From positions 248,001-312,000 of the forward strand of contig CM049985.1 of assembly GCA_016630955.3 (NCBI GenBank): a stretch of 64,000 nt of DNA, in the 5' to 3' direction. How positions within the stretch are numbered: position 1 is the first letter of the stretch; every line of letters starts with the position of its first letter. Below are positions 56,459-64,000 of the stretch, piece after piece. The position numbers and the translations under genes were made by a program. The DNA is from Didymella arachidicola (Eukaryota > Ascomycota > Dothideomycetes > Pleosporales > Didymellaceae). Below the pieces are notes generated by a model. The model was given only the letters and a program-made list of their open reading frames with translations. It searched no databases and had not been told where the DNA came from.

Positions 56459-56755
56459 CTACGGATAGGTACCGCGTGAGGCTGATAGGTGATTGCTCAC
56501 TTGTAACAAGTCTTTCCCACCTGTAGAGGTTAGCTTCGACTGAGCCTGCAGCTTTCGGCCCACTTCGAATCGCTCATACCCTTCTCCAGCACTGAAATCG
56601 TACGCCTTTTCCGTTTTCAGCTGTTTAGACACGAGGCAGGGCGTTGCTACCCGGTCCCAAGGATCTGGACCAACATACCACTGCCAGCCACGAGGCCGGC
56701 AGAACATCCAAGTGCCAGTCGGTGACAGCGACAAAATCCGAACCCCAGCACACTA
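56459..56755 (-). pseudogene. Unidentified coding-like exon or gene relic
   Basis: An open minus-strand stretch of about 98 codons bounded by stops, without ATG at its 5' side. Its sequence looks protein-like (VRILSLSPTGTWMFCRPRG, then WQWYVGPDPWDRVATPCLV and KAYDFSAGEGYERFEVGR), rich in Trp and balanced in charge, unlike the surrounding frames. A CTAG before it (AAGTTCAGCTAG) could be an intron acceptor. No flanking exons were found. I cannot name the family. Confidence 0.3.
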
Positions 56756-57057
56756 GCTGAACTTCAGCACTCGCTTGGTCTCAACGTAAGGCTCCTCGTC
56801 TTATCTTATCGCTCTCCCCACGTTTCCAGACCAAAGATCAAGCACGTGCGTTCGTTCCAGGCTGTACATTATGTGCATTCTCTCTGCCAACATGGCAGCC
56901 AAGCTTCAAGACCGCAAAGCTGAGTGTGGTCCCCGACACGCCTCCAGTCTTCAATGGGAAAGGTGTCGCCTCGTCTGACAGCTGGATGCTGGAAATACCA
57001 GTCGGTCATGGCGATGCCTTCCCGCACCTGGACTCACAGAAATTTGACTTGGAAGTG

Positions 57058-57062
57058 TATAA
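57058..57062 (+). promoter_or_regulatory. TATA-like element of the secreted Cys-rich protein gene
   Basis: GTATAAGA lies about 120 bp before the ATG at 57180. A C/T- and A-rich leader follows. Inferred from spacing. Confidence 0.4.
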
Positions 57063-57179
57063 GAGTGATGTTCTTTGCTGCCTTTGTATCATCATCACAA
57101 CAGCCAGCTCTTCACATCTACAGAGGCTTACAGTCATCACTCATCTTCTCCGAACACTTCTCCGATATCCGTACCCAAG

Positions 57180-58314
57180 ATGCGTTACGCTATTGCCGCC
57201 TCCGGCCTTCTCGGTCTTGCTGCTGCCGCTCCCCAGATGATCAACATCAATGCTGCCTTAGCCGTTCCCACACCCACAATCTTGGGCCCTAAGGTCGACG
57301 AGACTAAGGCTCCGAGCATCTCCTACAACCCTACTGCGGCTGCCGCTACCGTCGCCGCTATTGTCAAGAGCGAGGGTGTCATTGAGAAGCGTGATACCTC
57401 AAGCTGTGGTGCTCAGCAGCCCGGCAGGTAAGTGTTCCTTGCACCGAGAAGAAATCTCACCAACTGACTGTCACAGCGCTGCTCCCGAGGATGGCAGCGT
57501 CAACGCCTACCTCAGGACCGACAGCCCGCTCAGGCAAACTGCCCGTGCTGCCGGCACTCCCTCTGGATACAAGCAGTCCTTCGTCGATAAGACTGGCAGT
57601 TCCCAGCAGATTGGCTACCTGACCTTCAAGTCTTACGACAGCTACGACGTTCAGGGTTGTGCCGACGCCTGTGATGGTGAGAAGTACTGCCTTGGCTTCA
57701 ACATCTTCTACGAACGCGATCCTAAGTTCGAGCCTAAGGATGGCTGCGCCAACCCTGATCCTATCACTAATGTCAAGTGCTCTCTTTACGGTTACCCGGT
57801 AGCAGGCAAGGCTGCCACCAACGAAGGCCAGTGGCGCGGTCCTCAGGACGCCAACGGCGAGGCCTTCCACGTTGTCATCACCGGTAGCAATGGCTACAGC
57901 AAGATCGGCAAGGCCCTTCCTAGCGCCAACAATTTCAAGACTGGCACTTCTCTCCCAGCTGGTATCTCGGCACCCCTTGACAACGGCTACGATACCTACA
58001 ACGGCATGCGTCTTTTCAACAACAACCCCTACGATCCTGCTCTCTGCGCTGCTGCATGCCAGGCCCAGACTGATTACGAGAAGGCCCACCCTGACTCTGA
58101 GGGCAAGTACAAGCCTTGCAACTTCTTCAACTCGTATATCCTCACCCAGAACGAGGTACCCCTCGGTACCTACTGCTCCCTCTACACACGCACCTGGGAC
58201 TCGAGCTACGCCACCAACACTGGCTTCTGGTACGGTGACGATAGGTATGATGTTATCAACTCTGCCTCGTACGAGATCAGCAGCCCCAGCAACGGTGTCA
58301 TTGCTAGGCAGTAG
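57180..58314 (+). CDS. Secreted Cys-rich protein with apple/PAN-like module
   Basis: Exons 57180-57427 and 57477-58314 (49-nt intron) encode 361 aa. A signal peptide (MRYAIAASGLLGLAAAAP) is followed by an Ala/Val/Pro-rich pro-region ending in a Kex2-like KR (GVIEKR|DTSS), so the mature protein probably begins near residue 73. The mature part contains a PAN/apple-like pattern: DVQGCADACDGEKYCLGFNIF, then a cysteine pair around CANPDPITNVKCSLYGYPV. A second such half has LCAACQ-type spacing (DPALCAAACQAQ) and CNFFNSYIL ... GTYCSLYTRTW. PAN modules bind carbohydrate or protein. Proteins of this layout are frequent in ascomycete secretomes but poorly characterised. It may be wall-associated or act at a host interface. 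Confidence 0.85.
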
Positions 58315-59852
58315 CTTTGAAAGCTCTATTTCTTTTCCAACGATCACGAACCCCTTGCACGGCGCATTTTACCCCCTGGACACGAACTTATCTGCGGCGC
58401 TTATTTTAGACTAGATTTCAGAATTCCATTATTTGACTGAACTTCTTCCTTGCCTGATTCTCTACGTGCTTTCTTGATTCAATCGGATGTCGGCACCCTA
58501 GTCATCTCGTCGCCCTAACATCTCGAACATCATCGACGTATCTCTTGCAAAATTCGCCGTAGACTCTATGATCATCGCTCGAGTGATTTCAGGTCTCCAT
58601 TCTCACCTGCGACTCTCACCAAATTTCGTCCTTTACGTCTAGGATGGGCTGTCAATTTGACGTTCTTCCCGATTTTCTGTCAAATTACTAGAGAGTCCGC
58701 TTGCTTGAACCACACTCACAAAGTGCAGGTAGTCTTGATCTTCATTAGATCTCGCCGCAGGCCTTGGGAATAACGGCACACTGAAAATTCGTCCTGACCC
58801 AGAAAGCACATGGTGCGTCGTTACTTCATGGACGCCATTGTCACTACCCAGAGAACCTGGCCTCTGTTCACGACGAAGGTGCCCGGCATGTCAGCAACAT
58901 CAAGCGAGTCGTCGTTGCGGAGTAATTGTACGCAGTGGTCATGAGATGGCGATATCTGGAGCAGAAACGTCCACTACCCGGATGAATCCTTGTGGGCGCC
59001 AATGCTTTCACTGCTGTCCAGGTATCGCGAGTAAGACACGAGCTTGGGCTGATCTCGAGCGGAGAGGAAGGGGCGGAACGTGCACGCAGGCAAGGAAAGG
59101 GCTACAACTACGAACCTTCGCTCTTTTGCTCAAGGCGCCGACAAGTGCTTCGGCGACGGGGTAAAGTGGTGAACATGCAAGCGGCCACTGGGTCTCTCGA
59201 CTAATAGTCGCCCGTCCACCCATTCATCTTCCAGCCCAGTCGCGAACGCAAAGCGCTCTCTGCAATCAACCTTGCCGGTATTCTCCTCTGGGAAGTGAAA
59301 ACTCACGGCAACTTGTGCGGCACTACTTCTTCCTCCGCTTGACTGGGCAAGTTGAAGAGGGCGAGGGGTGTTTCGATGGGGCCCTTAATTTCATCATTGG
59401 GTACGCTGTACTCATGGATGTAGAGGAAATTAACAGCCAAAGACCTGTTGCGAAGTTCTGCGACTTTACTATGCCCTTCGACAAAGTCATGCCCTGCACC
59501 AAGGTCGATGATAGGGCTGAGATGATGTCGATTGTCATACCGGGGCTTGACTTGCGATGCCTAGCATTTGATAAGCGCATCAGTACCTATTTCCTGCTAG
59601 TGACCATTGGGTTTCGTGTCCTTGACCTCTGGACGGCATGAGGCATTCTTAAAGCCGAGTTGTATATGGAAAGCCGTTAAACGCCGGTGACGTTGAACTG
59701 CCTACGGGAGCGCTAGTGGTGGTACGCATCCGGGGCCTACATCCGGGCCCGACTTCCACCAATGCCGAACAACCCCCGATACCGAAGTGAGCTTGGAAAC
59801 ATCATTTAGTAAGTCTATATATTCTTTTTGAAATGCTGATAATATGACTTGC
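58315..59852. other. 1.5-kb region with one coding-like relic
   Basis: No complete gene. Plus-strand frames at 58838-59204 and 59315-59641 are not protein-like. The minus strand at about 59300-59570 is described separately. Confidence 0.5.
59304..59573 (-). pseudogene. Unidentified coding-like terminal exon or relic
   Basis: The minus strand reads about 85 protein-like codons ending at TGA: QVKPRYDNRHHLSPIIDLG, then AGHDFVEGHSKVAELRNRS and LAVNFLYIHEYSVPNDEIKG, finishing SQAEEEVVPHKLP. The frame starts right after a CTAG that could be an acceptor (ATGCTAG|GCATCG). No upstream exon or ATG in phase is evident. It could be the 3' exon of an unannotated gene or the remains of one next to the dioxygenase. 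I do not recognise the family. Confidence 0.35.
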
Positions 59853-60926
59853 TCAGTCGTAGTACTTCGCGCTCTTGCCTCCAATTATGGCCTCCTCCTT
59901 TTGCTCACTCCTGACCTGCCCTTTCGCCACACCCTTCTTCACTCTTGCTTTCACCCACTCGCCAGCAGTGATACCAACAACACTTTCATCTGATGTCTGA
60001 GTGTAGCCCAATTTTTCCAGCATATTGCTCTTGATTGGAGATAACTTGACATCATCCTCCGGCCGGACGAAGTAAAGTACGCCAAGTCGATCTATGGAGG
60101 CTTGATCAGGTGGAGGAGCAACCACTCGATGAATGCTGCTCTTCAGAAAGCCGTTTGTAAGAAACTCTAGTGAGTCTGCAAGATTGACTGTGATGCTGCC
60201 CGGATACGGTTTGACATACTTCCATTCGCCCTCTGATGTGCGAACCTGGAGCGCAGCGACCGGTTGACGGAAGAGCAGTGTCAGTGAGCCAAAGTCGGTG
60301 TGTCCCTTAACCCAGACGTTTTCAAGTGCAGCATTTTGCTCTGGTGTGCGATGATGGTATTTCATATACCTCAGATGGCAGTCGCTCTTCTCGCCGTAGC
60401 GATGCTTCTCAAGGAAGAACTCTTCGGGGAGCTCCAGGACAATAGCTAGCAACACGAGCAGTTTTCCAGCCACGTTATCCGATATGTGCCTGGCAAATTG
60501 CTCGATCTCTTTTCGATGCGCGTTGATGATGTCAGGATGCGGACGCTCAAGCTCGGGGATGAACTTGGGTATGTTGTAGATCTCAGTGTTATCTTGGATC
60601 CCAGGTCGCACTTCTCTCAGGCCAAGTGGCTTGTATCCGTTGTATCCGCCGTTTTCGAGGTCAGCTCGATACTTTAGCTTTTCTTCGGTGGACAGATTGA
60701 AGAGCTCTTTGCCGATGGCAAATTGTCGATCGACTGCCTCCTGGCTGAGGCCAAAGTTGGTGATGTAAAAAAATCCTATAGATTCAATGGCGTCGAATAG
60801 CTGCTTTGCGAGGTTGGCCTTGCCACCAGGTGTATTGAACAGAGACAGATCAAGGGTCGCAAGGGTTGCCCAGTCCACTGTCGACGTATCAGTCCAGTCA
60901 ATAAGGGTGTATGAGCCGACTGACAT
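59853..60926 (-). CDS. 2-oxoglutarate/Fe(II) dioxygenase, isopenicillin-N-synthase-like
   Basis: A single exon of 357 aa. It has a DIOX_N-type N-terminal domain (KQLFDAIESIGFFYITNFGL) and the jelly-roll catalytic domain. The iron ligands are H209 and D211 (GHTDFGSLTLLF) and H266 (SSIHRVV), complete for activity. The 2-oxoglutarate-binding Arg is likely R280 (DRLGVLYFVRP), where the usual R-x-S is R-L-G; this small change may alter cosubstrate binding. Such enzymes hydroxylate or desaturate small molecules in secondary metabolism or nutrient salvage; the substrate is unknown. It is divergent from the permease at 61534 across 607 bp. The C-terminal AKYYD has no peroxisomal signal. Confidence 0.92.
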   Translation of the reverse strand: MSVGSYTLIDWTDTSTVDWATLATLDLSLFNTPGGKANLAKQLFDAIESIGFFYITNFGLSQEAVDRQFAIGKELFNLSTEEKLKYRADLENGGYNGYKPLGLREVRPGIQDNTEIYNIPKFIPELERPHPDIINAHRKEIEQFARHISDNVAGKLLVLLAIVLELPEEFFLEKHRYGEKSDCHLRYMKYHHRTPEQNAALENVWVKGHTDFGSLTLLFRQPVAALQVRTSEGEWKYVKPYPGSITVNLADSLEFLTNGFLKSSIHRVVAPPPDQASIDRLGVLYFVRPEDDVKLSPIKSNMLEKLGYTQTSDESVVGITAGEWVKARVKKGVAKGQVRSEQKEEAIIGGKSAKYYD

Positions 60927-61533
60927 TCATACTTTGTCTCTGGCACTTGGTCATACGTTGGTAGAGCGGACACAGCGCTTACTGTCTGTACAGCAGACAT
61001 GTTTGTGGTTCAAGGCGGTACCCGTCAGCTCGTTTAGTTTGTCGCCGCAAACTTTGAGCACGTTGCATGGATTTATACTGGCTTGCCAGAGGTGTAGTCA
61101 GTTCCCGACTATCCGGATATAAGGTTGACAACCGAAAGTGGAGTGCAGCAGCCACAAGCAACGGCGTCTGCAGGACGCCTGGTGATTCGTGATTCTTGGC
61201 CACGATGGCGGCATCAATTCAGCCAAAAACGGTAAAGATCGCCGCCAGACAGGCTTCTTCTCAAAGAGCAGTATCGTCAGAGTGGGCACAAATATCGAGC
61301 TCCGTCAAAACGTATACCCACAGAGGTATTGATAGCGGTTGGGCTTGATATGCAGCGATATGGTTGGCACGCAAGGCTTACGAAGTCCACATTACTTATC
61401 GCTGTGGAATCCAGATCCCTACAAAATAACAGTGCGTTTCCAGCCCGAGCCAGGTGAGTGTCAGGTTCAAAGAGTTTTATATGCCTTCATCTACCTCCTA
61501 TCGAAACAACGGATCAAGTCCAGAAATTTCCTA
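60927..61533. promoter_or_regulatory. Divergent promoter region, dioxygenase and permease
   Basis: 607 bp between the two start codons. One CTTATCG (61395-61401) reads CGATAAG on the minus strand, a possible GATA-factor (AreA) site, but a single hexamer is weak evidence. A plus-strand frame open from 61339 leads into the permease, but its first 65 codons look non-coding. Confidence 0.4.
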
Positions 61534-63338
61534 ATGACGCGTAAACAGGAAGAGCTGACCACAGGTGCTCCCCCAGTCCAAGAGACTGCCCATGAGTTTC
61601 ACTACGCTCGACGTGGATCAACAGTCGACAATCAAGCTATCTCGGGCGAATCAATTGAGGGTTATGAAGATGAACGCATGCGAGCTCGAACGTTGCTCAC
61701 GGCCGAAGAAGAAAAAAAGTTGATGCGACGGATCGACTGGCGACTCATGGTACTAGGTCCCTTCGGCATCTGAAGTTTACTAATTCTAGACGTTGCCAGA
61801 CACTTTGCTCAATTATGTTTTTGCTGAAAAACATCGATGCCGACAATGTTTCGAACGCTCGTATCATGAATAAAGGCACCTCGGGCAACATCATGACACA
61901 ATTGGACATGACATCGAACGAGTACAATCTGGTGGCGACCATCTACTATGTCAGTCTACCCCTAGAATGTGACTGTTGGCACGACTGACCCTTCTCAGAT
62001 TCCGTACATCGTCGCTGAGGCACCTTCAAACTTGTTGATCAAACGCATGTTGCCTTCGAGATGGCAAAGTCGAATCATGATAACGTGGGGCATCTCCACA
62101 GCTTGTCATGCGGCCGCTACAAGTAAGAGCGGACTCTACACAGCGCGATTTTTCCTCGGTCTGGTATGTGAATTTGAGCCAAACGGATAGCAACATCGCT
62201 GAGAAACAACGCAGATGGAGGCCGGTATGTTTCCCGGCGTGATCCTCCAGATGTGTTATTGGTACAGGCCAGACGAAATGTCTGTGCGCCTGCTTTACTT
62301 TTGTAAGTCAATGACTTGAATTAGACGTGAGTCATAGCGAGGCTGACTGACCCGATAGATATCCTTGGTAATCTCTCTGGGGTATTCAGCGGTGTGTTGG
62401 CTTTCGCCTTTTCCCACGTTAATGGTGCGTACGGCATCTCTGGCTGGCAGTGGCTCTTTATCTTTGAGGGCATCATTACTATCGTATTTGGATTCGTTGC
62501 CTGGTTCCTACTTCCAGACTTCCCTGCCACGGCCAAATGGCTGACTGATAAGGAGAAGGCCTTCATCCAAGCTCGGCTTCCGGGCAACGCTCCGCAAGCA
62601 TCCGAGGCGAATTTCCGGTGGAGAGAGATCGTGGAGTCGCTGAAAGACGTGCGTCTCTGGCTTTTCACTATGATATGGGCGTTATACACCGTTGGTACTA
62701 GCGGTGTCCGTTTCTATCAGCCCACTGTAATCGCCAACCTTGGTTATACGGACATCGCGTCAGCACAATTACTGAACCTGCCGATTAGCATCTTCAGTAT
62801 TGTTATCATCGGCGTAACAGGCGCTTTCGCAGATAACGGCCGATTACCCCGTCCAGTCTACCCGTTGTCTTTCCTTGGCGTCATCCTCGTGTGTTATGGT
62901 GTGTTGTACGCTTATCCCAGTAATGGAGGAGTCTTCGCAGCAACACTCATCGGCAATGGCGTTACGAGCGCATGGTTTCCTATGATGTGGCCATGGCGTG
63001 TGCAGACCATTCGGGGAGCAACCGGTTCGAGTTTCTCGATCGGTTTCGTCAACAGTTACGGGCAGATTGGTGGGGCTATTGGCCCTCACCTGTTCAATAG
63101 CCGTTTTGCGCCACATTATAGTGTCAGCTTCGGCATTGCGATGGGATTCGTTTCAGCATGCATTCTGACTTCTCTGTTGACTTGGTTCTTGACCAGGCAT
63201 ACTGAGCGAGACACACGAAGATTGAAGATTGCCAGGGTTGAGGCACAAAGCAGGGGAGAGACTGTACTGGATGATATTGTCGACAAGGATCTGACGAAGC
63301 CGACTACAGGCGACAAAAACTCTGTGCCAAGCGCCTAG
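61534..63338 (+). CDS. MFS transporter, anion:cation symporter (Dal5-like allantoate permease) family
   Basis: Five exons (61534-61749, 61800-61949, 61999-62163, 62215-62302, 62359-63338; introns 49-56 nt) encode 532 aa. A cytosolic Glu/Arg-rich N-terminus ends with the family entry EEEKKLMRRIDWRLM. Twelve helices follow with ACS-family landmarks: NIDADNVSNARIMN after helix 1, YYIPYIVAEAPSNLLIKR, FFLGLMEAGMFPGVILQMCYWYRPDEMSVRLLYFY, GISGWQWLFIFEGIITIVFG and LLPDFPATAKWLTDKEK. Dal5-type permeases import allantoate, ureidosuccinate, dipeptides, nicotinate, pantothenate or related carboxylates. The exact substrate is not predictable. All exon joins keep phase. The gene is divergent from a dioxygenase, and the two may act on the same compound. 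Confidence 0.92.
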
Positions 63339-63437
63339 AGCACGTCCGCAGACTTAGTATTGGTCGTGCTGTCTTGCTGTCAGCCTCAACCGCGCAGAGT
63401 CCGAACAAAGAGCAATTCGCTTACAGTGGCTTGGCCG

Positions 63438-64000
63438 TCAGAACCACCACATTTCGTCTTCCAGCACATCTTTCCACAACTGTAGACAAGGCTGCGTGCT
63501 ATCTACATATTTCCACTGCGCGGTCTCCAGTGCAATACGATAGTATGCTACTACGCCGGACATGACCAACCATGTAAGCTGCAAGCATAAGCTCGCACTC
63601 AACCATGCAACTATAGCGATCCCAACAATGCTAAAAACAATATTTATGAGTATATCGAAGACGGTCGAAGATTCGGAACTGCTGTATTGATTACCCTGGG
63701 CAACCAGGTGGGGTAAGGGCCCGGTCACCGACCCAGAAGACGTATCCTCTGTGATAAGTGGCCAAATTCCATGCGTATATGCCATGAAAGAAAGGGTCCA
63801 ATTCCAGGCAATATATGTCTCCCACAACACTATGATGTTGTACCAGAGACTCCAGTTAAGCCGCAATAGGATTGAGCATTGAAGGAAGCCAGCCGCCAAC
63901 TGATACAGGATTGTTTTCGGAACGAACACAACGTTGTTGCCAAAAGCCGTCACGCGAAAGTCTTTGACGGGCAACCCTAGGCGCTCCTTGTTTGCAAGAC
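63438..64000 (-). CDS. Multi-pass membrane protein, 5' part beyond window
   Basis: The minus-strand frame is open from its stop at 63438 to the right edge, so the start lies outside the window. The visible 187 codons begin LANKERLGLPVKDFRVTAFGNN. Hydrophobic segments follow: TILYQLAAGFLQCSILL, LWYNIIVLWETYIAWNWTLSFMA and FDILINIVFSIVGIAIVAWL running into LQLTWLVMSGVVAYY. A polar Ser/Thr/Gly loop (about 63690-63750) separates the two hairpins. I do not recognise the family. Its neighbour is the Dal5-like permease, convergent with it. Confidence 0.6.
   Translation of the reverse strand, partial: LANKERLGLPVKDFRVTAFGNNVVFVPKTILYQLAAGFLQCSILLRLNWSLWYNIIVLWETYIAWNWTLSFMAYTHGIWPLITEDTSSGSVTGPLPHLVAQGNQYSSSESSTVFDILINIVFSIVGIAIVAWLSASLCLQLTWLVMSGVVAYYRIALETAQWKYVDSTQPCLQLWKDVLEDEMWWF

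Larger units (their letters stand above)
54550..57179. other. 2.6-kb gene-poor region with a coding-like relic
   Basis: It holds a C-rich tract (54776-54796), an imperfect 27-bp tandem repeat (55829-55881) and a minus-strand coding-like frame at 56459-56755. The right end is the promoter of the secreted protein at 57180. A 193-codon minus frame (55625-56206) lacks an ATG and looks spurious. Confidence 0.5.

Overview
The window is nuclear DNA of a filamentous ascomycete (Pezizomycotina, most likely Dothideomycetes; the order cannot be fixed from sequence alone). The evidence is gene content (CDK8/Ssn3, Elongator Elp2, Urm1, Rib1, Caf16, Vps23, Rvs167, Fmp27), short GT-AG introns of about 44-85 nt, compact genes on both strands, CT-rich 5' leaders after TATA boxes, and no operon-like spacing. 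I recognised no rRNA, tRNA, CRISPR or intact transposon.

Layout. 1-6.5 kb: a gene-poor left flank, a secreted Gly-rich tandem-repeat protein, a decayed PAQR (AdipoR/Izh) receptor and a 107-aa membrane-anchored hypothetical. 6.5-20.7 kb: conserved core with an F-box protein, Tdp1, the divergent pair URM1/ELP2, RIB1, a Vps73-type sugar transporter and the Mediator kinase SSN3. 21.9-33.9 kb: a secreted CAP/PR-1 protein, a DsbA/FrnE-like protein, the BAR-SH3 protein Rvs167 head-to-head with the cysteine desulfurase NFS1, ESCRT-I VPS23, a four-helix membrane protein and a methyltransferase. 35.8-53.4 kb: an oligopeptide transporter, CAF16, a 140-aa unknown and one giant gene (about 9.1 kb, 3013 aa) for the bridge-like lipid-transfer protein Fmp27/BLTP2. 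54-64 kb: an accessory-looking part with a small membrane protein, a secreted Cys-rich protein, two coding-like relics, a 2-oxoglutarate dioxygenase divergent from a Dal5-type anion permease, and a membrane protein running off the right edge.

Genes that work together. URM1 and ELP2 share a 180-bp bidirectional promoter region and belong to the two halves of wobble-uridine (mcm5s2U34) tRNA modification; NFS1, which supplies sulfur for the thiolation half, lies 14 kb away. RVS167, VPS23 and FMP27 all act on membranes (endocytosis, ESCRT sorting, lipid transfer), but nothing in the sequence links them beyond proximity. The dioxygenase/permease pair looks like a small uptake-plus-oxidation module. 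Splice sites were placed by eye from GT/AG signals, reading-frame continuity and remembered family consensus; no alignment was run.
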